A stretch of DNA of 64,000 nt from Bacteroidia bacterium. Its GTDB lineage: Bacteria; Bacteroidota; Bacteroidia; Bacteroidales; UBA932. The stretch is taken from positions 1-64,000 of the forward strand of contig SABC01000001.1 of the NCBI GenBank assembly GCA_009929175.1, given 5' to 3'. Made by a program: the position numbers and the translations under genes. A model generated the notes under the pieces. That model was not told the origin of the DNA. It did not search any database and worked only from the letters and a program-made list of their open reading frames with translations. Position 1 is the first letter of the stretch; every line of letters begins with the position of its first letter. Shown piece by piece: positions 8,014 through 18,906 of this stretch.

Positions 8014-10455
8014 ATGCAAATATTGAAATTCGGCGGCACTTCGGTTGCCAACAGTCAAAACATATTGAAGGTAATATCCATTACAGCAAATGCAGCTCAA
8101 AAAGACAAAACGATTATGGTCTCTTCTGCAATTGCAGGATGTACGGACAACCTCATAAATGCAGCCGGACTTGCCTCCCAAAGGGACGGAGGCTACCGGG
8201 CCATAATCAATGATCTTGAAAAGGCCCACTACGCAATTATCAATGAAATAATTCCGATAGACTTCCGCAGCAAACCAACTGCCGATTGCAACACTCTTTT
8301 TTCACAATTGCTGGAGATCCTTCAGGGAATCCACCTGCTCGGAGAGCTCACCAGTTCTTCGCTTGACCTGGTAATGAGTTTTGGAGAATTGCTGAGCACT
8401 ACAATAATTTCGGCTACTTTCAATGCAGAGGGGATAAACAATGTGCTCACCGACTCCCGCAAACTTGTTAAAACCTTCCGACATAACTCTGCAAATATTG
8501 TTGACACTCAAGCAACATATCTGAATATAAAAGAATACCTTTCTACAAACGGAGTAAGGCTCTATGTGGTCCCTGGATTCATTGCCAGCGATAAAAGCGG
8601 TAAAACAACCACCCTCGGCAGGGGAGGATCGGACTACACAGCCTCCTTGTTTGCGGCAGCATCCGAAGCAAGGGTTCTGGAAATATGGACCGATGTAAGT
8701 GGCATGATGACAGCCGATCCCAGGATAGTCCCCTCAGCAAAAACCATTGAGCACATCTCCTACAAAGAGGCTCTGGAGCTCTCCCATTTTGGGGCAAAAG
8801 TGGTTTACCCGCCAACGATCCAGCCGGCAGTCAAAAGAGGAATCCCGATTATTGTCAAAAACACATTCGACCCCGACGGAGCCTCCACTATAATAGAAAG
8901 TTCGCCTCCCTACAGCAGAGGCTCCATTCGTGGCATCTCAGGGAGCAAAAACATAGCACTCATCTCCCTGGAAGGGAGCGGGATGGTCGGGATTCCGGGG
9001 TATTCGGCAAGGTTCTTCACATCATTGGCCAACGCAAAGATAAACGTAGTACTAATTACCCAGGCATCTTCACTGCATACCATGTGTGTTGCAATCGAAG
9101 AAGGGGTTGCCCAAAAAGCAGGGGCTGCGGTAGATGCAGAGTTCGCTTACGAAATATCCCTTGGAAAGGTCAACCCTGTTGTGGTGGAGAAGGGATTTTC
9201 GATTGTCTCGCTTGTTGGCGACGACATGAAAAACCAGTCCGGTACCGGTGGAAAAATGTTCAAGGCTTTGGGCGATTCGGGTATCAATATTCGGGCAATT
9301 GCCCAGGGATCGTCCGAAAGGAATATATCCACAATCATCCATTCCAAAGACTATGAAGAGTCTGTGCGGGTTATACACAACAAATTCTTTGAAACCAAAT
9401 CACCCCAAAAAGCCTATCTTTTTATTGCGGGCTACGGAACTGTTGGTAAAGAACTTGTGCAACTCATACATTCACGCAGGGACTCCCTGCTGTCCCAAAG
9501 GTCGGTCGACCTGGTGATCGCCGGTATTTGCAGCAGTTCGAAAATGGTTCTGGACCGCAAAGGTATCTCGCCGGAGAAGTCACAATCTCTCTACTCCAAT
9601 GGCGAAGATGGCGACATTAACCAATTTGTAAGGGAGATCCTCCATGAACAGCCTGGAAAGACAATCTTTGTAGATTGCACAGCCAGCGGTAATGTGGCTT
9701 CCCTCTACCGGGAACTGCTGGACAACGGTGTTTCCATAGTAACCTGCAACAAGATTGCACCATCGTCTCCACTGACTGCATGGGACGCCCTCAAAGAGAC
9801 AGCAAAATCCAAATCCCTCTCCCTCCTTTACGAAACCACAGCCGGGGCAGCCCTCCCCGTTATAGCAACCATAGACCGGCTCATCGAAAGCGGCGAAACA
9901 GTAACAGAGGTACAGGCAATCTTGTCTGGTACCCTCAACTACCTGTTCAGCAACTATGACGGCACCAAACCCTTTGGCATACTGTTGCGAGAGGCAAAAG
10001 AGCTTGGGTACACCGAACCCGACCCCTCGATAGACCTGAGCGGTGTGGATGTTTTGAGAAAATGTACCATCATTGCCAGGGAGTGCGGTTTTAAAGTGGA
10101 GCAAAAAGAGATTGAAAGCACACCCGCAGCACCCTCCGGCATATTTGAGGATGAATCCGGCGCATTCATTGAAAGAATCATGAAAGCAGAGGAGTATTAT
10201 GCACAATTGTACAACGAGGCTTCCCGGCAAGGTAAAAAACTACGTTACACGGCTAAGATTACCCCATATAAGTGCTCCACCGGAGTTGAACAGCTCTCTC
10301 CCGACAACCCGCTATACCATGTTGTGGGAACCAACAACTCGGTCACAGTACGCACCAACAACTATCCGATGGGGATTACAATTACCGGAGCCGGGGCAGG
10401 TGCCCGGGTGACAGCAGGAGGAGTATTGAACGACATTTTAAAAGCATCATTATGA
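8014..10455 (+). CDS. thrA: Bifunctional aspartokinase / homoserine dehydrogenase
   Basis: 813 residues, the usual size of the fusion. The aspartokinase half (1 to about 290) begins QILKFGGTSVAN, the kinase signature, and contains TTLGRGGSDYTA. Two ACT-type regulatory segments follow (about 310-455; for example ALISLEGSGMVGIPG and SIVSLVGDDMKN). The homoserine dehydrogenase half (about 460-813) starts with a nucleotide-binding YLFIAGYGTVGKEL and has EAKELGYTEPDPSIDLSG, the homoserine dehydrogenase signature. It performs the first and third steps of the aspartate pathway. Feedback by threonine through the ACT domains is normal for the family. Its last 4 bases overlap the asd start. No thrB or thrC is present in the window. 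Confidence 0.95.
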   Translation: MQILKFGGTSVANSQNILKVISITANAAQKDKTIMVSSAIAGCTDNLINAAGLASQRDGGYRAIINDLEKAHYAIINEIIPIDFRSKPTADCNTLFSQLLEILQGIHLLGELTSSSLDLVMSFGELLSTTIISATFNAEGINNVLTDSRKLVKTFRHNSANIVDTQATYLNIKEYLSTNGVRLYVVPGFIASDKSGKTTTLGRGGSDYTASLFAAASEARVLEIWTDVSGMMTADPRIVPSAKTIEHISYKEALELSHFGAKVVYPPTIQPAVKRGIPIIVKNTFDPDGASTIIESSPPYSRGSIRGISGSKNIALISLEGSGMVGIPGYSARFFTSLANAKINVVLITQASSLHTMCVAIEEGVAQKAGAAVDAEFAYEISLGKVNPVVVEKGFSIVSLVGDDMKNQSGTGGKMFKALGDSGINIRAIAQGSSERNISTIIHSKDYEESVRVIHNKFFETKSPQKAYLFIAGYGTVGKELVQLIHSRRDSLLSQRSVDLVIAGICSSSKMVLDRKGISPEKSQSLYSNGEDGDINQFVREILHEQPGKTIFVDCTASGNVASLYRELLDNGVSIVTCNKIAPSSPLTAWDALKETAKSKSLSLLYETTAGAALPVIATIDRLIESGETVTEVQAILSGTLNYLFSNYDGTKPFGILLREAKELGYTEPDPSIDLSGVDVLRKCTIIARECGFKVEQKEIESTPAAPSGIFEDESGAFIERIMKAEEYYAQLYNEASRQGKKLRYTAKITPYKCSTGVEQLSPDNPLYHVVGTNNSVTVRTNNYPMGITITGAGAGARVTAGGVLNDILKASL

Positions 10456-11438
10456 AAGTAGCAATAATCGGAGCCACCGGAATGGTGGGTTCAAAAATGA
10501 GGGAAGTACTGCAAGAACGCAACTTCCCGGTCTCTCAGCTTATACCGGCTGCCTCCGCCTCCTCTGCGGGCAAGAAAATCCCATGGAATGGTGGTTGGAC
10601 CGAGGTGGTTACCATGGAAAAGGCTCTTGAGTCAAAACCCGACATTGCACTATTTTCGGCTGGTGCAAAGGTTTCGGGGGAATGGGCTCCCCGGTTTGCC
10701 TCTGCAGGATGCAGGGTCATTGACAACTCTTCCAGATGGAGGGAAGATCCCAATATAAAACTGGTTGTCCCACAGGTAAACGGAGAAATACTGACAGAAA
10801 AAGATATGATTGTGGCCAACCCCAACTGCTCAACCATACAGATGGTGACGGCACTCAACCTGCTGCACCAAAAATACCGTCTCAAAAGAATAGTGGTGAG
10901 CACGTACCAATCGGTTACAGGAAGCGGGATGAAGGGTTACACCCAGCTCACAGCCGAAAGGGACGGTATGGAGCCATCCAACAAGGCTTACCCTTGCCCC
11001 ATAGACCTCAACCTGATCCCCCACATAGACAGCTTTACGGACAACGACTACACCAAGGAGGAGATGAAAATGGTTAACGAGACCCATAAGATATTTTCCG
11101 ACTACACCATTGCAATCAGTGCAACCACCGTGAGGGTCCCTGTTACCGGAGGGCACAGCGAATCCGTTAATGCACAGTTCCACCAACAACCACAGTTCGA
11201 AGAGTTGTGCAACCTGATACGCGTTACCCCCGGGGTTGAGATGCTCTCCCTTTCTGATGATCCTCCCTACCCTACCCCACTTTTTGCACACGATAAAGAT
11301 ACTGTTTTTGTCGGGCGGGTACGAATGGACCTCTTTTGCAAAGATGCAGTGAATATGTGGATTGTTGCAGACAATCTGCGTAAAGGTGCAGCCACCAATG
11401 CTGTCGAGATAGCAGAACTCTTTGTGAAAAATTCTTAA
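10452..11438 (+). CDS. asd: Aspartate-semialdehyde dehydrogenase
   Basis: 328 residues. It reduces aspartyl phosphate to aspartate semialdehyde with NADPH, the step between the two activities of ThrA. The N-terminus has the dinucleotide motif IIGATGMVG; the catalytic cysteine is Cys126 in NPNCSTIQ; SYQSVTGSGMKG-like and RVPVTGGHSESV segments are present. The start ATG overlaps the thrA stop (ATGA arrangement), which indicates translational coupling. It is the last gene of the metY-metX-thrA-asd operon; a separate promoter box for the next gene overlaps its final codons. Confidence 0.95.
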   Translation: MKVAIIGATGMVGSKMREVLQERNFPVSQLIPAASASSAGKKIPWNGGWTEVVTMEKALESKPDIALFSAGAKVSGEWAPRFASAGCRVIDNSSRWREDPNIKLVVPQVNGEILTEKDMIVANPNCSTIQMVTALNLLHQKYRLKRIVVSTYQSVTGSGMKGYTQLTAERDGMEPSNKAYPCPIDLNLIPHIDSFTDNDYTKEEMKMVNETHKIFSDYTIAISATTVRVPVTGGHSESVNAQFHQQPQFEELCNLIRVTPGVEMLSLSDDPPYPTPLFAHDKDTVFVGRVRMDLFCKDAVNMWIVADNLRKGAATNAVEIAELFVKNS

Positions 11439-11443
11439 CTTTG
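11436..11443 (+). promoter_or_regulatory. -7 box for the topoisomerase gene
   Basis: TAACTTTG (TAnnTTTG) overlaps the asd stop codon and is 22 bases before the next ATG. No TTTG lies at the proper upstream distance. Confidence 0.4.
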
Positions 11444-11465
11444 TGCCGGACTTCAAAAAAACACC

Positions 11466-13301
11466 ATGAACACATATACCGAAAAAGAGATCAGAACCCT
11501 CGAATGGAACGAGCATATCCGCAAAAGGCCCGGGATGTACATTGGCAAACTGGGTGACGGCTCTTCTCCTGACGATGGTATCTATGTGTTACTCAAAGAG
11601 GTGATGGATAATTCCGTGGACGAATACGCTATGGGGCATGGCAAAAGCATAATAATTTCAATCAAGGAGAGGAGTGTTACCGTAAGGGACCACGGGCGGG
11701 GCATCCCGCTCGGCTCCCTTGTAGATGTTGCCAGCCGCATGAACACCGGTGCCAAATACGACAGCAAGGCATTCAAGAAATCCGTCGGGCTCAACGGAGT
11801 GGGTATAAAAGCTGTAAACGCCCTGTCCAGCTCTTTTTACATCCAGTCTTTCCGCGATGGTGAGAGCCAATTTGCAAAGTTCAGCAAAGGGGAGCTGTTG
11901 GAAGAGGAGAGGGTACTGAGCACCGAAAAGAACGGAACGTTGGTTACTTTTGTTGCAGACGAGGAACTTTTTGGCAACTATGTCTTTAACATGGAGTTTA
12001 TTGAGAGCATGCTGCGCAACTACTCCTACCTCAACACAGGGCTCTCCATTAGACTAAACGGCCAAGAGTTTATCTCCAAAAACGGATTGCTGGACCTTCT
12101 CAATGAATCCCTTGTAAAAGAACCGTTATACCCGCCAATACACCTCAAAGGTGACGATATCGAAATCGCCATTACTCATGGCAACGATTACGGAGAGGGA
12201 ATATCATCATTTGTAAACGGGCAGTTTACCACACAAGGGGGTACCCATCTCTCTGCATTCCGTGAGGCTGTGGCAAAAACAATCAAGGACTTCTTCAAGA
12301 AGGATTTTGACCCCAGCGATGTGAGGCAGAGCATGATTGCTGCCGTAAGTATAAAAGTTCAGGAGCCTGTGTTCGAATCCCAGACCAAAACAAAACTGGG
12401 ATCCAAGGAGGTCTCACCCGGAGGGGCCAGTATTCGCAATTTCATAGGGGAGTTCATCAAAGAACATCTGGACAACTACTTGCACCGCCACCCGGAAATT
12501 GCCGATGCAATGCAAAAGAAAATCCTGGATTCCGAAAAGGAGCGGAAAGCAATTTCTGGGATCCAGAAGCTGGCAAGGGAGAGGGCAAAGAAAGCGAGCC
12601 TTCACAATAAGAACCTGAGGGATTGCCGTATCCATTACACCGATAAAGACGAAAGATCGGTGGAGAGCACCCTCTTCATAACCGAAGGAGATTCTGCCAG
12701 CGGATCCATTACCAAAAGTCGTAATGTACTGTCTCAGGCGGTATTCTCACTCCGGGGAAAACCAAAAAACTCCTATGGACTCACCAAGAAGATTGTCTAC
12801 GAGAACGAAGAGTTCAACCTGCTGCAAGCGGCACTCAACATAGAGGAGGACCTCGAAAACCTGCGTTACAACCAGATAGTGATTGCCACCGACGCCGACG
12901 TGGACGGAATGCACATCAGGCTGTTGCTGCTCACATTCTTCCTCCAGTTCTTCCCCGACCTCATCCGTCAGGGACACCTGTACATACTCCAGACACCCCT
13001 TTTCCGGGTGCGTAACAAAAAGGAAACCATATACTGTTACAGCCTCGAGGAGCGTGACAATGCTCTTAAAAAACTGGGAACCAACCCCGAAATCACCCGA
13101 TTCAAAGGGTTGGGAGAGATTTCTCCCGACGAGTTCCGTTACTTCATAGGGGAAAACATAAGGTTGGAAAAGGTGCGTTTGGGCAATGACGACAACATTC
13201 CCGAACTCCTTGAGTTTTATATGGGCAAGAATACCATCGACAGGCAAAACTTCATCCGCTCCAACCTGCGCTCCAACCTGGTGGTAGAGGAGGCGATCTG
13301 A
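11466..13301 (+). CDS. parE: DNA topoisomerase IV subunit B-like type IIA ATPase subunit
   Basis: 611 residues. The GHKL ATPase region has [21 protein letters not shown] and [15 protein letters not shown]; the transducer domain follows; the TOPRIM domain shows [15 protein letters not shown] and [12 protein letters not shown]; the C-terminal segment has [13 protein letters not shown]. At 611 residues it is shorter than GyrB and fits the ParE-type subunit of Bacteroidota. The protein works with subunit A to decatenate or relax DNA in an ATP-dependent manner. No subunit A gene follows; leuS comes next with its own promoter box, so the partner is elsewhere or upstream of the window. A second GyrB-type paralogue cannot be excluded. 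Confidence 0.85.
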   Translation: MNTYTEKEIRTLEWNEHIRKRPGMYIGKLGDGSSPDDGIYVLLKEVMDNSVDEYAMGHGKSIIISIKERSVTVRDHGRGIPLGSLVDVASRMNTGAKYDSKAFKKSVGLNGVGIKAVNALSSSFYIQSFRDGESQFAKFSKGELLEEERVLSTEKNGTLVTFVADEELFGNYVFNMEFIESMLRNYSYLNTGLSIRLNGQEFISKNGLLDLLNESLVKEPLYPPIHLKGDDIEIAITHGNDYGEGISSFVNGQFTTQGGTHLSAFREAVAKTIKDFFKKDFDPSDVRQSMIAAVSIKVQEPVFESQTKTKLGSKEVSPGGASIRNFIGEFIKEHLDNYLHRHPEIADAMQKKILDSEKERKAISGIQKLARERAKKASLHNKNLRDCRIHYTDKDERSVESTLFITEGDSASGSITKSRNVLSQAVFSLRGKPKNSYGLTKKIVYENEEFNLLQAALNIEEDLENLRYNQIVIATDADVDGMHIRLLLLTFFLQFFPDLIRQGHLYILQTPLFRVRNKKETIYCYSLEERDNALKKLGTNPEITRFKGLGEISPDEFRYFIGENIRLEKVRLGNDDNIPELLEFYMGKNTIDRQNFIRSNLRSNLVVEEAI

Positions 13302-13357
13302 TTTCGGGGTAATTTTGTCACCGGCATCTAAATTGGTCCTTACTCCCCTTTTTTTAT

Positions 13358-13365
13358 TACTTTTG
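13358..13365 (+). promoter_or_regulatory. -7 box for leuS
   Basis: TACTTTTG matches TAnnTTTG and lies 23 bases before the chosen leuS ATG at 13389. A partial -33 element (TTGG at 13333-13336) is 21 bases upstream. Confidence 0.5.
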
Positions 13366-13388
13366 TGGCTGTTTTTAAAAGTAACAAA

Positions 13389-16151
13389 ATGGAGTACAAT
13401 TTTCTTGAGATCGAAAAGCACTGGCAAGAGTACTGGTCAAAAAACCAAACCTTTAAAGTAGAAACTGACAATTCAAAACCAAAGTTTTACGTACTGGACA
13501 TGTTTCCATACCCCTCGGGAGCCGGATTACATGTCGGGCATCCCCTTGGTTACATAGCCAGTGACATCTACAGCAGGTACAAACGACTCAAGGGATTCAA
13601 CGTACTACACCCCATGGGCTACGATGCGTTCGGTTTACCTGCCGAGCAGTATGCAATCCAGACAGGAACACACCCTGCCGAAACCACAGAGAAGAATATC
13701 AAACGCTACCGTGAACAGCTGGACCGAATAGGTTTTTCTTATGACTGGAACAGAGAGGTACGCACTTGCGAACCTGCGTATTACAAATGGACTCAATGGG
13801 CCTTCCTGGAGATGTTCGGGCACTGGTATAACAAAAGCACACAAAAAGCCGAGAAAATTGAGACCCTCAAAGCAATCTTCTCCAAGGAGGGTAACAAGAA
13901 TATCAATGCTGCCTGCACCGAAACAACTATTTTTGATGCTCAGCAATGGAACTCCATGAAGGAAAAGGAGCAGGCCGATGTTCTGATGAATTACAGGATT
14001 GCATACCTGGGCGAAACTTCCGTTAACTGGTGCCCGGCACTGGGTACCGTATTGGCCAACGATGAGGTCAAGGAGGGAGTTTCCGTAAGGGGCGGTCATC
14101 CCGTGGAACAACGCAAAATGAAACAATGGCAGCTAAGAGTCTCTGCCTATGCCCAAAGATTGCTGGACGACATGGAGGAGCTGGAGTGGAGCGATTCCCT
14201 CAAGGAGATGCAAAAGAACTGGATTGGACGCTCCCAGGGAGCCGAGATGGTTTTCAGTGTTTCCAACGGAAGTGAAGATTTTGAACTGGAAATTTTCACA
14301 ACTCGTGCAGACACTGTATTCGGCGCAACTTTCATGGTGCTTGCTCCCGAGAGTGAATGGGTAGAAAAACTCACCACCCCTGAGCACAAGGCTCAGGTAG
14401 AGGAGTACCTTACCGCTGCAAAAAAGAAGACCGAAAGGGAGAGGATGGCCGAAACCCGTAGCGTTACAGGAGTGTTCAGCGGTAGTTATGCAGTAAACCC
14501 TTTTACCGGTCAACAGATTCCTGTCTGGATTTCGGAATATGTGCTGGCAGGATACGGAACCGGAGCCATTATGGCAGTACCCGCCCATGACAGCCGTGAC
14601 TACCTCTTTGCCAAACACTTTAGCCTCCCGATCATTCCTTTGATAGAGGGTTGTGATGTGTCTGTTGAGAGTTTTGATGCCAAAGAGGGAATCATGTGCA
14701 ACTCCGGCTTCCTTAACGGGATGGCTGTATCGGAAGCAATACCCGCCGCCATAAATGAAGTTGAGAAAAGAGGCATCGGCAAAAGAAAGGTCAACTTCAG
14801 GTTACGCGATGCAATATTTTCCAGGCAAAGATATTGGGGAGAGCCCTTCCCTATCTGCTACAAAGATGGAGTTGCAACACCTATGGATTTGAATGACCTT
14901 CCACTGGAGCTACCGGAGGTTGACAAATTCCTCCCAACAGCAGAGGGTGAGCCACCATTGGCCAGGGCAAAAGATTGGACATACAAAGGCTACCCCTTGG
15001 AAAAAAGCACCATGCCTGGTTTTGCAGGAAGCAGTGCCTATTATCTGCGCTATATGGACCCATCCAATGATGGGGAGCTGGTATCCAAAGAGGCCAACGA
15101 TTACTGGAAAAACGTGGACCTTTACATTGGAGGGACAGAACATGCCACAGGCCACCTCATCTACTCCCGTTTCTGGAACAAATTCCTCTATGACCTGGGG
15201 TATGTATGTGAGAAGGAGCCATTCAAAAAGCTCATCAACCAGGGAATGATACAGGGACGTTCCAACTTCGTGTACAGGATTAAAGGCTCCAACCGGTTTG
15301 TCTCATATGGTCTTAAAGAACAATACGATACTACCGAAATACATGTCGATGTAAATATAGTTCGCAACGACAGGCTGGATACCGAAGCATTCCGTAAATG
15401 GATGCCCGATTATTCCGATGCAGAGTTCATCCTTGAAAACGGGGAATACATATGCGGATGGGCAGTGGAAAAGATGAGCAAATCAATGTTCAATGTGGTT
15501 AACCCCGATACCATTTGCGACACATACGGAGCCGACACACTAAGGCTTTACGAAATGTTCCTGGGCCCTTTGGAACAGTCCAAGCCATGGGACACCAACG
15601 GCATAGACGGAGTGCACCGCTTCTTGAGAAGGTTTTGGAGATTGTTCCATAAAGAGAGGCAGTTTGAAGTCTCCAACGATAAGGCAACCCCCTCCGAACT
15701 CAAAGTACTTCACAAGCTTATAAAAAAAGTACAGGACGACATAGAAAACTTTTCATTCAACACAAGTGTGAGTGCATTTATGATTGCAGTCAACGACCTG
15801 TATGACCTAGGATGTACAAAGCGTGAAATACTTGAGCCGATGGTTATATTGCTCGCACCCTTTGCCCCCCATATGACCGAAGAGCTTTGGAATAAACTGG
15901 GCAATAAGGATTCTGTATCCAAAGCATCATTCCCGGACTATGTACATGAATTTACTGCAGAAGATATTTTTGAGTACCCGGTTTCGTTCAATGGAAAATT
16001 GAGGTTTAAACTCACACTCTCCACCTCACTCTCTGCCCAAGAGGTAGAGAAGGCTGCCAGGGAAAACGAAAACACCCAAAAATACCTTGCGGGGGCCTCC
16101 ATTAAAAAGATAATTGTAGTACCAAAAAAGATAATCAATATAGTATGCTGA
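13389..16151 (+). CDS. leuS: Leucyl-tRNA synthetase
   Basis: 920 residues from ATG 13389. A longer in-frame start at 13365 would begin at the last base of the promoter box, so the family-like start [13 protein letters not shown] is used. Class I signatures are [16 protein letters not shown] (the HIGH motif) and EKMSKSMFN (KMSKS). Between them lies the CP1 editing domain with the T-rich [12 protein letters not shown] and the AVPAHDSRD segment. The C-terminus has the anticodon-binding and ending domains. It charges tRNA-Leu in the cytoplasm. A region of about 40 residues around 685-720 ([25 protein letters not shown]) between the catalytic blocks is the leucine-specific insertion seen in Bacteroidota. 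The last 7 bases overlap the next gene. Confidence 0.96.
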   Translation: MEYNFLEIEKHWQEYWSKNQTFKVETDNSKPKFYVLDMFPYPSGAGLHVGHPLGYIASDIYSRYKRLKGFNVLHPMGYDAFGLPAEQYAIQTGTHPAETTEKNIKRYREQLDRIGFSYDWNREVRTCEPAYYKWTQWAFLEMFGHWYNKSTQKAEKIETLKAIFSKEGNKNINAACTETTIFDAQQWNSMKEKEQADVLMNYRIAYLGETSVNWCPALGTVLANDEVKEGVSVRGGHPVEQRKMKQWQLRVSAYAQRLLDDMEELEWSDSLKEMQKNWIGRSQGAEMVFSVSNGSEDFELEIFTTRADTVFGATFMVLAPESEWVEKLTTPEHKAQVEEYLTAAKKKTERERMAETRSVTGVFSGSYAVNPFTGQQIPVWISEYVLAGYGTGAIMAVPAHDSRDYLFAKHFSLPIIPLIEGCDVSVESFDAKEGIMCNSGFLNGMAVSEAIPAAINEVEKRGIGKRKVNFRLRDAIFSRQRYWGEPFPICYKDGVATPMDLNDLPLELPEVDKFLPTAEGEPPLARAKDWTYKGYPLEKSTMPGFAGSSAYYLRYMDPSNDGELVSKEANDYWKNVDLYIGGTEHATGHLIYSRFWNKFLYDLGYVCEKEPFKKLINQGMIQGRSNFVYRIKGSNRFVSYGLKEQYDTTEIHVDVNIVRNDRLDTEAFRKWMPDYSDAEFILENGEYICGWAVEKMSKSMFNVVNPDTICDTYGADTLRLYEMFLGPLEQSKPWDTNGIDGVHRFLRRFWRLFHKERQFEVSNDKATPSELKVLHKLIKKVQDDIENFSFNTSVSAFMIAVNDLYDLGCTKREILEPMVILLAPFAPHMTEELWNKLGNKDSVSKASFPDYVHEFTAEDIFEYPVSFNGKLRFKLTLSTSLSAQEVEKAARENENTQKYLAGASIKKIIVVPKKIINIVC

Positions 16152-16945
16152 CAAACCTGCGGGCATTCCAGGTAGATGCCTTTACCGAAATTGTCTTTGG
16201 AGGCAATCCGGCCGTAGTGGTAATGCTGGAAGCAAACCTGCCCGACCATACTCTCCTTAAGATTGCAAAGGAAAATGCAGTTTCGGAAACTGCATACCTG
16301 CTCCGTAAAGGAGAATCCTATCTGCTAAGGTGGTTTACCCCTGACATTGAAATGGATTTGTGCGGGCACGCCACCCTGGCCTCGGCACATGTATTGTTTG
16401 CAGAGTTGGGATATACCGGAGCTGCAATCGAGTTTGAAACCCTTTCGGGAGTGCTTACAGTGAGCCGGGACAACGAAGGGTACCTGCTGGATTTCCCGAT
16501 ACGCCCCGGCGAAAAGGCAACCCTGCCAATAGAGATTTACGACAGTCTGAGCATAAAACCGGCAGAGGTATACAAAGCCAGGGACTATATGCTGGTTTAC
16601 AAAAGCGAAGAGGAGATCAGGAACATAGAGATCAACCGATCAATATTTGATGAAATCAACCTGGATCCGGGCGGGGTAATAATTACAGCCCCTGGGAAGG
16701 ATTGCGACTTTGTATCCCGGTACTTCACACCCCAATCGACAATACTGGAAGACCCTGTAACCGGTTCGGCCCACTGCACGCTGGCCCCGTACTGGTGGGT
16801 CCGCACAGGGAAAAACACTATGTTTGCCCGGCAGCTCAGCCAACGGGGAGGAGCTATGCATTGCACCATGGCCGACGGCAGGATAATCCTCAAAGGTAAT
16901 GCAGTAACATACAGTAAAGGAGAAATTTTCATCCCCACAACATAA
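16145..16945 (+). CDS. PhzF-family isomerase/epimerase-like protein
   Basis: 266 residues, close to the family length. The family start [20 protein letters not shown] is present, then [11 protein letters not shown], the ECGHAT-type motif as [15 protein letters not shown], and near the end DPVTGSAHC. The conserved acid after ENAVSE matches the catalytic Glu of PhzF. In phenazine producers PhzF isomerises a dihydroanthranilate, but most members in other bacteria have unknown substrates, and no phenazine genes are present here. It overlaps leuS by 7 bases and meets the YitT gene by 1 base, so it is read in a leuS-led transcript. Confidence 0.88.
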   Translation: MLTNLRAFQVDAFTEIVFGGNPAVVVMLEANLPDHTLLKIAKENAVSETAYLLRKGESYLLRWFTPDIEMDLCGHATLASAHVLFAELGYTGAAIEFETLSGVLTVSRDNEGYLLDFPIRPGEKATLPIEIYDSLSIKPAEVYKARDYMLVYKSEEEIRNIEINRSIFDEINLDPGGVIITAPGKDCDFVSRYFTPQSTILEDPVTGSAHCTLAPYWWVRTGKNTMFARQLSQRGGAMHCTMADGRIILKGNAVTYSKGEIFIPTT

Positions 16946-17841
16946 TGAACACACCCCTTTTCAAAACCATCAAGTCCTACGTCATCATGACAATAGGGCT
17001 TTTTATATTTGTCTTTAGCTGGACGGCATTTTTGATTCCAAACCAAATAGCAGGAGGCGGAGTGAGCGGGCTCGCATCTGTTATAAACTATGCTACCGGT
17101 TTTGAGGTGGCATACTCATACCTCATTATAAACAGCATATTGTTGCTGATTGGCTTTTTGGTCCTGGGAAAAGCATTTGGGTTCAAAACCATTTTCTGTA
17201 TTGGAATGGCTACCCTTATGTTTGAATTTCTGCCGCTTATCCCATGGGTTTCGGACATTGAGGACAAACTTATCAATGCCCTCATAGGCGGCACCATGAG
17301 CGGAATAGGAATAGGCATGATTTTCATGCAGGGGGGGAGCACAGGCGGCACCGATATCATAGCACTGATAATTGCCAAATACCGGGAAACCTCTCCGGGA
17401 AGGGTATTCCTCTACTGTGACCTGATTATAATCGGTTCCATCTATTTTATCCCGGATAAAGAGCTTTCCGACGTTATTTACGGTTATATTGAGATGGTCT
17501 CCTTTTCATACGTAATAGACATGATCCTTACCGGCAACCGGCAGAGTGTCCAGGTTATGGTTTTTTCGGGCAAATATGACCAGATTGCAGACAGGGTGAA
17601 CCAAGAGGTGCAGAGAGGTGTTACTGCTCTAACCTCCATGGGGTGGTACTCCAAAGCCGAGAGCAAAGTATTGGTGATTGTACTAAGGAAATCTCAATTG
17701 CCGGAGATTACGGCAATCATTAAAGATACCGACCGCAACGCATTCATGACAGTCTCTACTGTTACAAGTGTATACGGTCAAGGGTTTGACCAGATTAAAG
17801 CAGGAAAAATATCATGGAAGCGAAAACAAAAAGAGTCCTGA
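16945..17841 (+). CDS. YitT-family membrane protein (first of a tandem pair)
   Basis: 298 residues. Five to six hydrophobic segments fill residues about 10-190 (for example MTIGLFIFVFSWTAFLI), with the family patterns IPNQIAGGGVSGLA and FMQGGSTGGTDIIALI. The C-terminal 90 residues form the soluble DUF2179-like domain (QSVQVMVFSGKYDQIADRV). Function of YitT proteins is not established. The stop overlaps the start of a second, clearly related gene (28 bases). Both share the motif GGSTGGTD or GGSSGGTD at the same place, so the pair arose by duplication. Probably co-transcribed with leuS and the PhzF gene. Confidence 0.88.
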   Translation: MNTPLFKTIKSYVIMTIGLFIFVFSWTAFLIPNQIAGGGVSGLASVINYATGFEVAYSYLIINSILLLIGFLVLGKAFGFKTIFCIGMATLMFEFLPLIPWVSDIEDKLINALIGGTMSGIGIGMIFMQGGSTGGTDIIALIIAKYRETSPGRVFLYCDLIIIGSIYFIPDKELSDVIYGYIEMVSFSYVIDMILTGNRQSVQVMVFSGKYDQIADRVNQEVQRGVTALTSMGWYSKAESKVLVIVLRKSQLPEITAIIKDTDRNAFMTVSTVTSVYGQGFDQIKAGKISWKRKQKES

Positions 17842-18713
17842 CGGCAGTCAAGGAATACACAATCATAGCCTTTGGGCTTTTACTGTACACCTTGGGATGG
17901 GTGTTTTTCCTGATTCCCAATGGTTTGGTCGGAGGAGGAGTGACCGGCATTGCTGCAATCATCTACTACATAACAGGATTCCCGGTGAGCTACTCCTTTT
18001 TCCTGATAAACGGGGTACTGCTGGCTATAGCCCTTAAAATACTTGGCAAGGCATTCGGGCTCAAAACCGTCTTTGCCATTATAATCGGTACAATATTCCT
18101 TAAAATCCTGCCCGACGTAATCCCCTACGAAATCATAGCAGACATTGCCATTGGCAATGGCAAGATGCTCTCGGCAATCATGGGCGGGGCATTTGCCGGA
18201 GCCGGGATTGCAATTACCTTCACTCAGGGAGGCAGCTCAGGAGGCACCGACATTATAGCCCTGATGATCAATAAATACCGCAACATATCTCCCGGCCGCC
18301 TTATCTTGATGATGGATATTATAATTGTGGCAAGTTCACTCTTTATTCCCACACAGGAGAGCGTTGGGCACCGTGTTGCAATAGTCATATACGGCTATAT
18401 ACTTATCAGCGTCACAAGCTATACTGTAGACCTCGTGATTTCGGGTGCAAGGCAATCCATCCAAATGTTCATATTTTCCCGCAACCACGATGCCATTGCA
18501 GAAAAGATAACATCCATCGGGCGTGGAGTTACTGTCATTAACGCCATGGGCTGGTTCACAAAACAGGAGGGAAAGGTGCTTATGGTGATAGTAAGACGCA
18601 CCGAGAGCAATTTTGTCTTTAAGGTTATACGCGAAATTGATAAAAATGCCTTTATTTCGGTCGGAAACGTAATGGGTGTTTATGGTCAGGGATTTGACAC
18701 AATAAAAAAATAA
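17814..18713 (+). CDS. YitT-family membrane protein (second of a tandem pair)
   Basis: 299 residues with the same plan as the preceding gene: membrane part with IPNGLVGGGVTGIAAI and FTQGGSSGGTDIIALM, then a DUF2179-like C-terminal domain (QSIQMFIFSRNHDAI). Both proteins end in VYGQGFD-type sequence. The start ATG at 17814 lies inside the end of the first gene, which implies coupling. A pair of distinct YitT subunits might form a hetero-oligomer, but this is only a guess. After the stop, an imperfect hairpin GTCACCC/GGGTAAC (18741-18759) could be a weak terminator. Confidence 0.88.
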   Translation: MEAKTKRVLTAVKEYTIIAFGLLLYTLGWVFFLIPNGLVGGGVTGIAAIIYYITGFPVSYSFFLINGVLLAIALKILGKAFGLKTVFAIIIGTIFLKILPDVIPYEIIADIAIGNGKMLSAIMGGAFAGAGIAITFTQGGSSGGTDIIALMINKYRNISPGRLILMMDIIIVASSLFIPTQESVGHRVAIVIYGYILISVTSYTVDLVISGARQSIQMFIFSRNHDAIAEKITSIGRGVTVINAMGWFTKQEGKVLMVIVRRTESNFVFKVIREIDKNAFISVGNVMGVYGQGFDTIKK

Positions 18714-18853
18714 ATTGCCCCTCCCGGTCAAGAGCAAAAGCTTGTCACCCTTATTGGGTAACGGTTTCAGGCAATTTACAAGTAAATTTTTTTAACAGTA
18801 AAAAAATAAAAAAACTTTAAAAAAAGATAATTCTCTATTTAATAGCATTTTAG

Positions 18854-18885
18854 TTTGCAAAATATTTTAAATATTTATATTTTTG
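18854..18885 (+). promoter_or_regulatory. Promoter of the first AraC regulator gene
   Basis: TTTG at 18854-18857, a 20-base AT-rich spacer, then TATTTTTG at 18878-18885, which is a full match to the Bacteroidota promoter. It predicts a start near 18890, upstream of the ATG at 18907 and downstream of the alternative TTG start at 18883. Confidence 0.7.
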
Positions 18886-18906
18886 AAAACAACCAAACTA
18901 ATTTCT

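Noticed and set aside
18768..18795. Short palindrome AATTTAC-AA-GTAAATT near the AraC promoter
   Set aside because: Seven-base arms in very AT-rich DNA are expected by chance and not at a fixed place relative to the promoter.
18883..18906. TTG start for the first AraC regulator
   Set aside because: It lies within the -7 promoter box; ATG 18907 is downstream of the predicted transcription start.
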